Below, in pieces: positions 40,894 through 49,686 of a stretch of DNA of 64,000 nt (positions are counted from its first letter, which is position 1; the number at the start of each line of letters is the position of its first letter). This DNA is from Agromyces sp. H66 (GTDB taxonomy: Bacteria; Actinomycetota; Actinomycetes; Actinomycetales; Microbacteriaceae), in the NCBI RefSeq assembly GCF_004959775.1, contig NZ_SJZG01000001.1, forward strand, positions 1-64,000, read 5' to 3'. A model generated the notes under the pieces. The model did not search any database. It was given only the letters and a program-made list of their open reading frames with translations, and was not told where the DNA came from. Position numbers and translations under genes: made by a program.

Positions 40894-41811
40894 ATGGCGG
40901 GCATGGATGCCGCGATCCCAGCCCTCACGGAGATGCCGTCGCCCCGTTACGTCATGTCTGCCGAGGGGCGACGCATCGCCACGTATCTCTGGGGCGCGGA
41001 GGATGCCCCGACGGTGCTGTGCGTTCACGGATTCGTGTCGAGCTGCCGTGACAACTGGGTGAACACGGGCTGGGTGCGCGACCTCACCCGTGCGGGGCTC
41101 CGCGTGCTCGGCCTCGACCAACGCGGCCACGGTGCGAGCGACAAGCCGCACGAGGCATCCGCCTACGGCATGGACGCACTCGTCGCCGACGTCGTCACGG
41201 TGCTCGACACCTACCTGATCGACACCGTGCACTATGTGGGGTACTCGCTCGGTGCGCGCGTCGGCTGGCAGGTCGCGGTGCAGGTGCCCGACCGCGTCGA
41301 TCGTGCGGTGCTCGGCGGCATCCCCGACGGGCGCCCACTCGCGCGCATGCAGGTCGAGCAGGCGCGCGCCTACGCCGAGGGCGGCGCGCGGGTCGAGGAA
41401 CCGGTGACCCGCAATTACGTGACCCTCGCCGAGCGGGTGCCCGGCAACGACCTGCTCGCGCTCGTCGCGCTCGCCGAGGGGATGCGGCACGGCGACGCCG
41501 ACCCCGATCCGGCGCACCCGCCGCGGCAGCCCGTGCTGTTCGCGACGGGCAGCGACGACGCGATCCTGGCGCAGTCGCGGGCGCTGGCGGATGCCACGCC
41601 GCACGGCTCGTTCGTCGAGTTGCCCGATCGGCACCACTTCAATGCGCCCGCGTCGCGGGTGTTCCGGCGGGCGGCGGTGGAGTTCCTGACCGGAACTCGC
41701 GACTCCGAGACGGATCGGGCCGCCCCGCCGGGATTCCCCGTGATGCCGGCTTCGCCCGCCGACCACGTCATCACCGAAGAATCGGTGAAGGAACGCCGCG
41801 ACGACGCCTGA
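40894..41811 (+). CDS. alpha/beta-fold hydrolase
   Basis: A 305-residue hydrolase. It has the oxyanion-hole motif VHGFVSS, DQRGHGASDKP, the nucleophile elbow VGYSLGARVG, an acidic residue in ATGSDDAI and the catalytic His in PDRHHFNAP. The substrate is unknown; esterases, epoxide hydrolases and meta-cleavage product hydrolases share this plan. GGTGGGG precedes ATG 40894; an ATG at 40903 is the alternative. The last 35 residues form a charged, probably disordered tail. Confidence 0.87.
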   Translation: MAGMDAAIPALTEMPSPRYVMSAEGRRIATYLWGAEDAPTVLCVHGFVSSCRDNWVNTGWVRDLTRAGLRVLGLDQRGHGASDKPHEASAYGMDALVADVVTVLDTYLIDTVHYVGYSLGARVGWQVAVQVPDRVDRAVLGGIPDGRPLARMQVEQARAYAEGGARVEEPVTRNYVTLAERVPGNDLLALVALAEGMRHGDADPDPAHPPRQPVLFATGSDDAILAQSRALADATPHGSFVELPDRHHFNAPASRVFRRAAVEFLTGTRDSETDRAAPPGFPVMPASPADHVITEESVKERRDDA

Positions 41812-41826
41812 GCGCGGCGCACGGGC

Positions 41827-42231
41827 TCAATGCCGGCCGTACAGGTCGTCGATCGACGCTACCGGCACGATGCCCCGCGCCGCCCGCTCCAGGCCCGGGT
41901 CGAGGGTGACGAACGCATCCGCCTGCAGCTTCGCGACCGCCAGGTACTCCGCCGGAGCGGTGTCGTCCCAGCCGAGTTGCGTCGCCAGCTTCCAGGCGAC
42001 CGCGCGCGAGACCCGGTCGCCGAGCAGCCGGATGCGCATCGTCGTGATGCGGTCGAGGGCGAGGAGCGCCTCGGCCTCATCGAGTTCGCCGCTCCGGACG
42101 CTGCCGTACAGCAGCGACATCGCGTGCGAACGGAGGATGCTCGGCCCCACGAGTGCGTGCTCGTCGGGCATCGTCACGTCGTCTCGTGCGAGCCTGACGG
42201 CGGTGGGCGCGTCGATCGCGTATCTGGTCAT
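41827..42231 (-). CDS. solitary PIN-domain protein
   Basis: A 134-residue PIN protein: first Asp in YAIDAPTAVRLA, an acidic pair in ELDEAEALL, D in WDDTAPAEYLAVAKL and D in FVTLDPGLE. The acidic set looks complete, so nuclease activity is possible. No antitoxin gene precedes it, unlike the other two PIN genes in this window, so it may be an orphan toxin or act with an antitoxin encoded elsewhere. It converges on the alpha/beta hydrolase gene. Confidence 0.75.
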   Translation of the reverse strand: MTRYAIDAPTAVRLARDDVTMPDEHALVGPSILRSHAMSLLYGSVRSGELDEAEALLALDRITTMRIRLLGDRVSRAVAWKLATQLGWDDTAPAEYLAVAKLQADAFVTLDPGLERAARGIVPVASIDDLYGRH

Positions 42232-42268
42232 GTCGGCATGATGCCACGCGGCATCCGCTCGCCGCCGA

Positions 42269-42850
42269 TCAACGGCGCACGCGATAGCGCAGGTGAAGCA
42301 CCCGGTTGCCCTGGACGACTACGTCTGGGTCTTCCAACAGGTGCTGCGCGTGGACCGACCCGAAGTAGCGCTTGCCGGACCCGAACACGACAGGGGCGAC
42401 GTCCATGCGCACCTCGTCGACCAGGCCCGCGGCAAGCAGCTGGCCACCGACGTCGCCGGCGGCGACCTCGACGATGCGGTCGCCCGCAAGCTCCTGCGCC
42501 TCGGCCATGGCTGCCTCGACGCCGTCGACGAAGTGGAACGGCGCCTCGGGGTCCCAGCCCTCGGGCGCCGGCCGGTGCGTCACGACGACCACGTGGTCGA
42601 TCCCGCTCGGAGGCGTCCCGTCCCAGCCGTCCGTCAGGTCGAAGACGTGGCGGCCGGCGATGGTCACCCCGACCTGGTCCCAGTACGGCCGGACATGGTC
42701 GTAGGACGCTTGCGACACGTTCAATACGCCGCTGTCGTCCAACGGCACGTCACCGCTGACCAACCATTCGAACAGTGGACCGGGATCGTCGTTCTCAGCC
42801 GCAATGAAGCCATCTACCGACACCGACGCATTCATGACCACTTTCCCCAT
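42269..42850 (-). CDS. dihydrofolate-reductase-fold (RibD C-terminal-like) protein
   Basis: A 193-residue reductase-like protein with the DHFR-superfamily N-terminus KVVMNASVSVDGFIA, the NADPH-binding VGVTIAGRHVFDLTDGWDG and DHVVVVTHRP segments, and AAGDVGGQLLAAGLVDEVRMDVAPVVFGSG (adjoining stretches) near the C-terminus. Family proteins reduce riboflavin intermediates or act as NADPH-dependent reductases of unknown substrates; this is not a canonical FolA. AAGGAGG precedes ATG 42850 on the reverse strand. An AraC regulator lies just upstream in the same direction of transcription. Confidence 0.88.
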   Translation of the reverse strand: MGKVVMNASVSVDGFIAAENDDPGPLFEWLVSGDVPLDDSGVLNVSQASYDHVRPYWDQVGVTIAGRHVFDLTDGWDGTPPSGIDHVVVVTHRPAPEGWDPEAPFHFVDGVEAAMAEAQELAGDRIVEVAAGDVGGQLLAAGLVDEVRMDVAPVVFGSGKRYFGSVHAQHLLEDPDVVVQGNRVLHLRYRVRR

Positions 42851-42913
42851 GGGTTCCTCCTTGGTTTGGAGTCCCAAGTTTCGTATGTCGTGAATCGTCG
42901 CTCTTGTAAGAAA

Positions 42914-43789
42914 TCAATCGGCTGGCAGCGGCCAGCCTTCCAGCGCGTGATCGGGATGTTCGCGTAGGAATCGTTGCCGGACTTCGACATACCGGGTCGG
43001 TGTGAGCCCGGTGAACTCCCGGAATTCGTGGACGAAGTGGGCCTGGTCGAAATAGCCTGCGCGAGCGGCGACGTCGCCCCAGTCGATAGGTGCGGCTACG
43101 TTGATGGCCAACACGGTCGCGGTGAATCGGTAGCTGCGCGCCAGCCGCTTCGGCGTGACGCCGATGACCTCCTTGAACCGCTTCGCCACGTATGTGCTGC
43201 TGGCGTGGGCTGCCACGCCGATGTCGCTGATCGGCACCGCTCCGCCCGTCTCCGCGATGGCGCTGGCCATGTGGCGGACGATGTCCAAGCCGTTGATCGC
43301 GCGCAGCCGTCGCACCAGTTCCTCCTCGAGCAACATCAGCATTTCGTGCGGTGCGTCCGCCAAGGTCAGTCGATGTCGCAGGTCAGCGATAGCGGGCCGG
43401 CCCCAGATCTGCTCCACCGTCGTCGGTCGGTCGCACAGCTCGGCCGCGGGCATCGGAAGGAACGGTGCCAGTCCCCACGGTCGAAAGTGGACCCCCACAG
43501 ACCGGGTCGGGGTTGGGTAGCCGAACTCCCACGCACGGGTGGGCGTGGTGACCGCGCAGCCGTCCGCGTACTCCACGGCGTCAACGTCGGTGCCTGCGCG
43601 GATGAGAAACGGCGCCCCGAGATTGACGATGAGCAAGGGCGCGGGCGCCGCCGGCAGCATCAGCCGGGCGTACGGCGGCGCACCTTCCAGGTAGTAGATG
43701 TCGTCGATCAGCCCGTCCAGCGGCGGTCGCGGCACTCTGGACACGTACTCCACGCCCACAGTATCGACGACGCCCCGCCCCGCGTACAC
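42914..43789 (-). CDS. AraC-family transcriptional regulator
   Basis: A regulator of up to 291 residues. The N-terminal part (about 15-150) is an AraC-type sensing domain with PLLIVNLGAPFLIRAG and FGYPTPTRSVGVHFRPWG; the C-terminal double helix-turn-helix (about 165-275) has ISDIGVAAHASSTYVAKRFKEVIGVTPKRLARSYRF (adjoining stretches) and GYFDQAHFVHEFREFTGLTP. The start is unsure: GTG 43753 (VEYVSRV) is an alternative. The reductase gene 63 bases downstream may be its target. Confidence 0.87.
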   Translation of the reverse strand: MYAGRGVVDTVGVEYVSRVPRPPLDGLIDDIYYLEGAPPYARLMLPAAPAPLLIVNLGAPFLIRAGTDVDAVEYADGCAVTTPTRAWEFGYPTPTRSVGVHFRPWGLAPFLPMPAAELCDRPTTVEQIWGRPAIADLRHRLTLADAPHEMLMLLEEELVRRLRAINGLDIVRHMASAIAETGGAVPISDIGVAAHASSTYVAKRFKEVIGVTPKRLARSYRFTATVLAINVAAPIDWGDVAARAGYFDQAHFVHEFREFTGLTPTRYVEVRQRFLREHPDHALEGWPLPAD

Positions 43790-43879
43790 CCTGCTTCGCG
43801 AAGAGCCCGGAGACGGCGGCGGATGGTGCGCGGCGTCGGGGAGTCCGCCGGCATCACCCGCCGCCTGGCGGGGGTTCGA

Positions 43880-45322
43880 TCAGTGCGTGTGCGCCGCTTC
43901 GCTGCGCCGGTACTGGTAGGGATTGGTGAGGATCTCGACCTCGGGTACCTCGGGGTTCATGCCCGACTTCCAGGTCTCGTCACCGAGCTCGCTGCGCAGG
44001 TACTCGACGGTGTTCTCGAGCTTCTGGCGCACCGAGGGAAGGTCGCCGGCCACGAGCTTGCCGTCGAACTTGACGGGCTCGCCGCCGACCAGCACCGTGT
44101 GCACGTCGCCGCGTCCGGCCTGGTAGACCACGTGCCCGTACGGGTTCACGATCGGCGTCATGGTGGGGGAGTCGTCGTTCTTGATGAGCACCACGTCGGC
44201 GAGCTTGCCGGGCTCGAGGCTGCCGATCTCGTCATACCTGCCGAGCGCCTTGGCGCCGCCGCGGGTCGCCCAGTCGACGACGTCCTCGACGCGGATCATC
44301 GCGTGCGTGACCGTCTCGCCCCTCTCGTGCGCCTGGAAGTGCTCGAATGAGCGGTCGGCGCCGACGGTGGCCCGCATGGCCGCGAACATGTCGGCGCTGA
44401 ACCACACGCTCGTGTCCACCGAGAGCGAGGCCTGGATACCGTGCTTGCGCAACGCGTGGGCGGGCGGATATCCCTGACCGCAGGTCTGCTCGCTCTCGGT
44501 GGAGAGCGAGACCGTGCCGCCGGTCGCGGCGATCATCTGATACGACTCCTCGCTCAGCGTCGCGGCGTGCACGTAGATGTTGCCCGGCTGCATGACGCCG
44601 TTCTCGTACATGATGCGGATGCCGTTGTCGTTCGTCGCGCCCCACACGCCCGCGTGCGTGGTGACCTTGAGGCCGAGCTCCTTCGCCGCCTCGAATGCCG
44701 GGCGCTCGGGGAAGCTCTCGTCGCCCGGAACGTCGAACGCGATCTGCGCGCCGAAGAGCCGCGAGTCGTCGCGCGCGCGCTCGATGATGCGCCGCACCGC
44801 CGGGTCCTGCGTCCACTCCCACGGGGCGTTCGCGAGGTTGCCGTAGGCGAGCACGAAGCGTCCGGGCGAGGTCGCGAGCGCCTCGAGCGCCGCCTCGCCG
44901 TGGTCGGGCGTGCGGAGCCCGTGCGACCAGTCCACGCTGGTGGTGACGCCCGACTCGACGGCGTCGAGCGCCGAGACGAGGTCGCCCGCCGCGACATCCT
45001 CGGGGCGGAACTTCATGCCGTGCTCGAGGTAGTACCAGACGAAGTACTGCGTGAGGGTCCAGTCGGCGCCGTAGGCGCGCATCGCGGTCTGCCACATGTG
45101 GCGGTGGGTGTCGACCATGCCGGGCATCAGGATGCCGCGTGCGGCGTCGATCTCGAACGCGTCGTCGGGCGCGGCGAGGTCGACGCCGACCTCGGCGATC
45201 TTCCCGTCGATGACGAGCACGTCGCCCTCGGGAAGCACGGTGTGGGCATCGTCCATCGTCAGGACGATTCCATTGCGGAACACGATCGGCTGGCCGGGGC
45301 GTGGACTGGGGGTACCGGACAT
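43880..45322 (-). CDS. amidohydrolase of the TRZ/ATZ-guanine deaminase group
   Basis: A 480-residue metal-dependent hydrolase. After an N-terminal beta part (IVFRNGIVLTMDDAHTVLPEG) come the HxH metal motif MVDTHRHMW, later ligands in VTTHAGVWG and YVHAATLS, and the catalytic Asp in LSVDTSVWFSADM; the C-terminal LEPGKLADVVLI is the usual family end. Members deaminate or dechlorinate N-heterocycles such as cytosine, guanine and triazines. AAGGAGG lies 12 bases before ATG 45322 and abuts ATG 45334, so the start is ambiguous by four residues. It diverges from an SDR gene. Confidence 0.88.
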   Translation of the reverse strand: MSGTPSPRPGQPIVFRNGIVLTMDDAHTVLPEGDVLVIDGKIAEVGVDLAAPDDAFEIDAARGILMPGMVDTHRHMWQTAMRAYGADWTLTQYFVWYYLEHGMKFRPEDVAAGDLVSALDAVESGVTTSVDWSHGLRTPDHGEAALEALATSPGRFVLAYGNLANAPWEWTQDPAVRRIIERARDDSRLFGAQIAFDVPGDESFPERPAFEAAKELGLKVTTHAGVWGATNDNGIRIMYENGVMQPGNIYVHAATLSEESYQMIAATGGTVSLSTESEQTCGQGYPPAHALRKHGIQASLSVDTSVWFSADMFAAMRATVGADRSFEHFQAHERGETVTHAMIRVEDVVDWATRGGAKALGRYDEIGSLEPGKLADVVLIKNDDSPTMTPIVNPYGHVVYQAGRGDVHTVLVGGEPVKFDGKLVAGDLPSVRQKLENTVEYLRSELGDETWKSGMNPEVPEVEILTNPYQYRRSEAAHTH

Positions 45323-45401
45323 TCTGACGCTCATCCTCCTTGATTCGCGGTCGCCTGGCGGGGTGCGCCACCGATCGGGGGCCGTTGCGGCGGCTCACGC
45401 C

Positions 45402-45453
45402 ACTTGACTTCGCCGAATCGGTCGACTTGACTCAGGTTAAGCACTGCTGTACA
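45402..45453. promoter_or_regulatory. repeats in the amidohydrolase/SDR intergenic region
   Basis: ACTTGACT occurs twice (45402-45409 and 45425-45432), 23 bases apart; the second contains TTGACT, a good -35. TGCTGTAC (45445-45452) overlaps a TGTACA that could be the -10 for the SDR gene. The same TGCTGTAC word occurs at 48572-48579 before the ketopantoate-reductase-like gene. A shared regulator, possibly the nearby XRE-cupin protein, is conceivable. Confidence 0.35.
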
Positions 45454-45503
45454 CGGATGTCCAGTGCCACTTGGCGAGAGGCGCCGCCCCCGAAGGAGAG
45501 ACC

Positions 45504-46211
45504 TTGAGCGAACGAACGATCGTCGTCGTCGGCGGCACGTCCGGCATCGGACTGGAACTGGCGAAGGACTGCATCGCACGCGGCGATCGCGTGGTGATCA
45601 CCGGACGCGATCAGGCCCGCACCGAGGAGATCGCGGCATCGCTCGGCCCCGGGGCATCCGGTGTGGCTCTCGACATCTCGGAGCCGAAGTCCATCGGCGG
45701 CCGGCTCGCGTCGATCGGCCGGGTGCACGGCCTCGTGCTCTGCGCGATCGAGCGCGACCAGAACACCATCCGCGACTACGACATCGACCGAGCCGTTCGG
45801 CTGGTGACCCTGAAGCTGGTCGGATACACCGAGGTGGTGCACGCGCTGCTCGACCGGCTCGACCCGTCGGTCGACACGGGCATCGTGCTCTTCGGGGGCC
45901 GAGCGAAGGACCTGCCCTACCCGGGTTCCACGACGGTGTCGACGATCAACGGCGGGGTCGCGGGCCTCGTCAACACGCTCGCCCTCGAACTCGCGCCCAT
46001 CCGCGTGAACGCGCTGCACCCGGGCATCATCGGCGACAGCCCGTTCTGGGCGGGCAAGCCCGAGGGCGTGCTCGACCAGTACGAGCGGCGCACGCCGGGC
46101 GGCAAGCTCGCGACGATGGCCGACGTCGTCGACGCCACGCAGTTCCTCCTCCGCAATCGCGGCGTCTCGGCGGCGAGCCTCTACGTCGACCGCGGTTGGG
46201 CCATCACCTGA
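45504..46211 (+). CDS. short-chain dehydrogenase/reductase
   Basis: A 235-residue SDR starting at TTG 45504, three bases after the AAGGAGAG site at 45493-45500. It has cofactor motif VVGGTSGIGLELAKD, ALDIS, and a late conserved VNALHPGIIGDSP. The usual catalytic YxxxK is replaced: the equivalent region reads GSTTVSTINGGVAGLVNTL, with no Tyr/Lys pair, so catalysis may be altered or absent. The C-terminus ASLYVDRGWAIT matches the family end. It is divergent from the amidohydrolase and upstream of the XRE-cupin regulator. Confidence 0.82.
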   Translation: MSERTIVVVGGTSGIGLELAKDCIARGDRVVITGRDQARTEEIAASLGPGASGVALDISEPKSIGGRLASIGRVHGLVLCAIERDQNTIRDYDIDRAVRLVTLKLVGYTEVVHALLDRLDPSVDTGIVLFGGRAKDLPYPGSTTVSTINGGVAGLVNTLALELAPIRVNALHPGIIGDSPFWAGKPEGVLDQYERRTPGGKLATMADVVDATQFLLRNRGVSAASLYVDRGWAIT

Positions 46212-46358
46212 GCGGATGCCGCGGCCGGCGGTGCGACCGATGATCCGCGATCCCGCCGGGGCGACCGGCCCGGCCGCGTGCCCGCGCCTACAATTGCGGC
46301 AACGACGGCCGGGGCTGCGACATCGGCCGCCCGGAACGAACGCGATGGGGGAGTGAGC

Positions 46359-47084
46359 ATGCCGGAGAACCTCGGCGCACGCCTGCGAGAGGCTCGGATG
46401 AAGCGCGGACTGAGCCTGCGCAGCGTCGCCCAGGCGCTCGGCGTCTCGGCGAGCCTCATCTCGCAGGTCGAGATCGGCAAGACGCAGCCGTCGGTCTCGA
46501 CGTTGTACGCGCTGGCGAGCCATCTCGGTGTCTCGCTCGACGAGCTGCTCGGCATCTCCGCACCCACGGCCGCACCGACCGTGTCGGCTGCACCCCTGTT
46601 CGGTCACAGCGGTCCGCCGCTGCCCGACGTGCAGCGCGCGGCCGACAACCCGGTCATCGAGATGGAGAACGGCGTGCGCTGGGAGCGGCTGGCCGTCGGC
46701 GCGGGCGGCCCGGCCGACGGGCTCCTCGTGACGTACGAGCCCGGTGCGTCGAGTTCCATCGAGGGCAAGCTCATGCGGCACGCGGGCGTCGAGTACGCGT
46801 ACCTCCTCGAGGGCGAGCTCACCCTGCAGCTCGAGTTCGACACCTACGTGCTCCACCCGGGCGACTCGTTGCAGTTCGACTCGACGAGGCCCCACCTGTA
46901 CACGAACCGGGGCACGGTGCCGGCGAAGGGTGTCTGGTTCGCGGTCGGGCGCCGGCAGCCGTACTCCGGCGCGACGGATGCCTCGGCCGGTGGGTCGGCC
47001 CAGGCCTCCGGGCCGACGCAATCAGGCGCGCCCATCAGCTCCGCAGTCGACGCGATGCGCGCCATGGACGACTTCCGGCCCTGA
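46359..47084 (+). CDS. XRE-family regulator with C-terminal cupin domain
   Basis: A 241-residue regulator. The helix-turn-helix (about 5-63: LREARMKRGLSLRSVAQALG, then ASLISQVEIGKTQPSVSTLY) is joined to a cupin_2 domain (about 120-210) with RHAGVEYAYLLEGELTLQLE, HPGDSLQFDSTRPHLYTN. Cupin-linked XRE proteins usually sense a small metabolite and control neighbouring catabolic genes. It lies between the SDR and alcohol dehydrogenase genes. A TACAAT at 46289-46294 could be its -10 element. Confidence 0.9.
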   Translation: MPENLGARLREARMKRGLSLRSVAQALGVSASLISQVEIGKTQPSVSTLYALASHLGVSLDELLGISAPTAAPTVSAAPLFGHSGPPLPDVQRAADNPVIEMENGVRWERLAVGAGGPADGLLVTYEPGASSSIEGKLMRHAGVEYAYLLEGELTLQLEFDTYVLHPGDSLQFDSTRPHLYTNRGTVPAKGVWFAVGRRQPYSGATDASAGGSAQASGPTQSGAPISSAVDAMRAMDDFRP

Positions 47085-47101
47085 TGCCGGCTCGCCCGGC
47101 C

Positions 47102-48163
47102 CTATCCGGTGTGCACCGCCGGGCGGGGTTCGGTGGCCCACGGATCGACGAGGGTCTTGATCTGCAGCGATCGCCCCTCGACCAGGGGCTGCAGCGCCTG
47201 CTCCGCGACGAGGTCGAGCGGGATCACCTCGCGGGCGAGGTCGGACCAGTCGGGGCGGGTGCCGAGCAGGCGCACGGCCTCGGGGAAGTCGTCGGCGAAC
47301 ACGTGGGCGACGGTGCCGACGATGGTGTACTCGTTGAGCGTCCACCGGCCGAGGGGCAGTGCGGGCTCGCCGCGCTGGATGCCCACCGGAACGATCGTCG
47401 AGCCCGGTTCGGCCGCCTCGAGCACCGAGGCGAGCCCGGGCGCCGACCCGCTGACCTCGAAGAACACGTCGGCGTCCATGCCGAGTTCCGCGAGCCGATC
47501 GCGCAGCGGGGCTGCTCCTGCCAGGAGGGTGGATGTCGCGCCCAGGCGCAGGCCGAGTTCGAGGCGTTCCTCGTCGCGGTCGACCACCAGCACGCGTGCG
47601 CCGGTCGCGGCCGCGGCGAACGTGATGAAGGCGCCGATGCCGCCCACGCCGACGATGACGGCGTCCTGGCCGGCCCGGAGTCCACTGCGACGCACCGCGT
47701 GCACCGCGATCGCCATGGGCTGGGTGAGGCCGAGGGTGTCCATCGGCAGCCCCGAGTCCGACACGTCGAGCACGATGCTCGCCGGGGCGGTCACGTAGCC
47801 CGCCAGCCCACCGTCGTGATGGAAGCCGATCGTCGAGTAGTTGCGGCAGAGGTTCGTGCGGCCCCGGCGGCACGGCGTGCACTCCCCGCACGACACGCCC
47901 GCCCCGCAGACCACCGTCGCGCCGACGGGCGGCGAGCCCACGCCGGGGCCGACGGCCTCGACGACGCCCGCGAACTCGTGGCCGAGGGTGACCGGCGGCT
48001 GCGCGAGCACGAGCCCGCGGCCGAACTCGGTCGCGTCGCTCCCGCACACGCCGCAGACGCCGACGCGGATGAGCACCTCGCCCGCCCCGGGTTCGGGCAC
48101 GGGCCTCTGCTCGGTGCGGAGGTCGCCGACCGCGTGCAGCACGGCGGCACGCATGTCGCTCAC
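47102..48163 (-). CDS. zinc-dependent medium-chain alcohol dehydrogenase
   Basis: A 353-residue MDR dehydrogenase. The catalytic zinc site is in GVCGSDATEFG and LGHEFAGVVEAVG; the structural zinc uses the four cysteines of VVCGAGVSCGECTPCRRGRTNLC (adjoining stretches). The Rossmann part has DAVIVGVGGIGAFITFA and VVDRDEERLELG, whose Asp favours NAD+. It oxidises a secondary alcohol or polyol. Its ATG at 48163 overlaps the Dabb gene stop, so the two are co-translated. An ATG at 48154 is an alternative start. Confidence 0.92.
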   Translation of the reverse strand: MSDMRAAVLHAVGDLRTEQRPVPEPGAGEVLIRVGVCGVCGSDATEFGRGLVLAQPPVTLGHEFAGVVEAVGPGVGSPPVGATVVCGAGVSCGECTPCRRGRTNLCRNYSTIGFHHDGGLAGYVTAPASIVLDVSDSGLPMDTLGLTQPMAIAVHAVRRSGLRAGQDAVIVGVGGIGAFITFAAAATGARVLVVDRDEERLELGLRLGATSTLLAGAAPLRDRLAELGMDADVFFEVSGSAPGLASVLEAAEPGSTIVPVGIQRGEPALPLGRWTLNEYTIVGTVAHVFADDFPEAVRLLGTRPDWSDLAREVIPLDLVAEQALQPLVEGRSLQIKTLVDPWATEPRPAVHTG

Positions 48164-48471
48164 GCGATCGATCCCTCCGAGAGCGGCAGCTGCACGGCCG
48201 AGCGTTCGGCGATCATGCGCCCGAGGGCCTGGTCGTAGACCGCCTTGTGCGCGGGGTGGTCGAGGTAGGCGTCGAGCGCGGCCGCGTCGTCGAGGACGGC
48301 CGCGACCCCGTAGTCGGCGCCGCCCGGTCGCAGGTGCAGGTTGGGCCCCACGACGTAGGAGCGGAGCTCGGGGATCTCGGCCCGCATGCGCAGGAGCGAT
48401 GCCGTGAGCTCCGTGACCTCCGCCTCCGTGACGTCGTCCTTCCAGCGGAATGTTGCGATGTGGAGGATCAT
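48160..48471 (-). CDS. Dabb-family stress-responsive alpha/beta barrel protein
   Basis: A 103-residue dimeric ferredoxin-like barrel protein: ILHIATFRWKDDVTEAEVTEL at the start and SYVVGPNLHLRPGGADYGVAAVLDD (adjoining stretches), then YLDHPAHKAV. Related small proteins include olivetolic-acid-cyclase-type enzymes and monooxygenase-like catabolic helpers. AGGAAC precedes ATG 48471. First gene of a two-gene operon with the alcohol dehydrogenase. Confidence 0.85.
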   Translation of the reverse strand: MILHIATFRWKDDVTEAEVTELTASLLRMRAEIPELRSYVVGPNLHLRPGGADYGVAAVLDDAAALDAYLDHPAHKAVYDQALGRMIAERSAVQLPLSEGSIA

Positions 48472-48613
48472 GGGTTCCTGCTCTCCTCGTCGAGGTGTGT
48501 CCAGTGATGATTCACACGTCCATGCGCTTCTGCCCAAAATATCAGGCTTCCTCCCGAACTGTGTACATCGTTGCTGTACTCTCGTGGGTGCCGACGGAGG
48601 AGAGGGGACGCGC

Positions 48614-49642
48614 ATGGCCGACCGGAGGATCGCGGTGCTCGGAGCCGGAGCGAACGGGGCGTCCGTGGGGGCCGATCTCACCGCCGCCGGGCTCGACGTG
48701 GTGCTCATCGAGCAGTGGCCGGCGCACGTCGAGAAGATGCGTGCCGACGGCGTGCGCATCCTCTCGCCCGAGGGCGAGTTGCACGTGCGCCCGCGCACGC
48801 TGCACCTGTGCGAGGTGGCCGAGCTGAAGCACGGGTTCGACGTCGTGCTCATGCTCATGAAGGCCTACGACTCGCGCTGGGCGGTGCAGCTGATCGAGCC
48901 GTATCTCGCCGCCGATGGACTGATGGTCGGTGTCCAGAACGGCATGACCGCCCGCATCGTCGAGGAGGTCGTGGGCGCGCACCGCACGATGGGTTCGGTG
49001 ATCGAGTGCTCGGCGACCATGGAGGAGCCCGGCATCGTGCACCGGCACACGGGGGTCTCGCGGTCGTGGTACGCGGTCGGGGCGCTGCCGGGCGGTCCCG
49101 CGGACCGCGAGGAGGAGATCGCGTCGCTCCTTCGGCACTCCGGCACCGTGGCGGTCGTCGACGACATCGAGGCGGCGAAGTGGATGAAGCTCGTGAGCAA
49201 CTGCACGCTGCTCGTCACGAGCGCGATCCTCGGCCTGCCGATGCTCGACGCGTTGCACACGTCCGGCTACCGCGACGTGATGATCGCCGCGGGCAACGAG
49301 GCGCTCGCCGTCGGCGTCGCGCTGGGGCATCCGGTGCTCCCGATCTTCGGGCTCACGCCCCAGGAGATCGCCGACCCCGACGAGGTCGTCGACATCATGA
49401 CCGACAAGCTCTTCGCGGGCTTCGTGGTGCCCGGGGCGACGACGACCGTGCTGCAGGACTGGCGCAAGGGTCGGCACAGCGAGGTCGACGACCTCAACGG
49501 GCACGTGGTCGCGCGCGGTACCGAGGTCGGCATCCCGACCCCGGTCAACCGGGTCGTGACCGAGCTCGCGCACCGCATCGAGCGCGGCGAGCTCACTCCC
49601 GATCGGGGCCATCTCGAGAGCATGCTCGCCGCGCTGCGCTGA
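48614..49642 (+). CDS. ketopantoate reductase (PanE/ApbA)-family protein
   Basis: A 342-residue NADP-dependent reductase-like protein. Cofactor motif RIAVLGAGANGASVGADLTAAG is at the N-terminus, VVLMLMKAYD and VGVQNGMTARIVEEVVG follow, and the catalytic Lys is in AAKWMKLVSNC; the C-terminal helical domain ends HLESMLAALR. Location in a catabolic island makes reduction of a 2-oxo acid other than ketopantoate likely. It is divergent from the Dabb/ADH pair over 142 bp holding TGTGTACA and TGCTGTAC words. Confidence 0.88.
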   Translation: MADRRIAVLGAGANGASVGADLTAAGLDVVLIEQWPAHVEKMRADGVRILSPEGELHVRPRTLHLCEVAELKHGFDVVLMLMKAYDSRWAVQLIEPYLAADGLMVGVQNGMTARIVEEVVGAHRTMGSVIECSATMEEPGIVHRHTGVSRSWYAVGALPGGPADREEEIASLLRHSGTVAVVDDIEAAKWMKLVSNCTLLVTSAILGLPMLDALHTSGYRDVMIAAGNEALAVGVALGHPVLPIFGLTPQEIADPDEVVDIMTDKLFAGFVVPGATTTVLQDWRKGRHSEVDDLNGHVVARGTEVGIPTPVNRVVTELAHRIERGELTPDRGHLESMLAALR

Positions 49643-49686
49643 GCGGCCGGCCGGCCGCTCGGCCAGCCGGCCGGCCGGTCAGCTCA

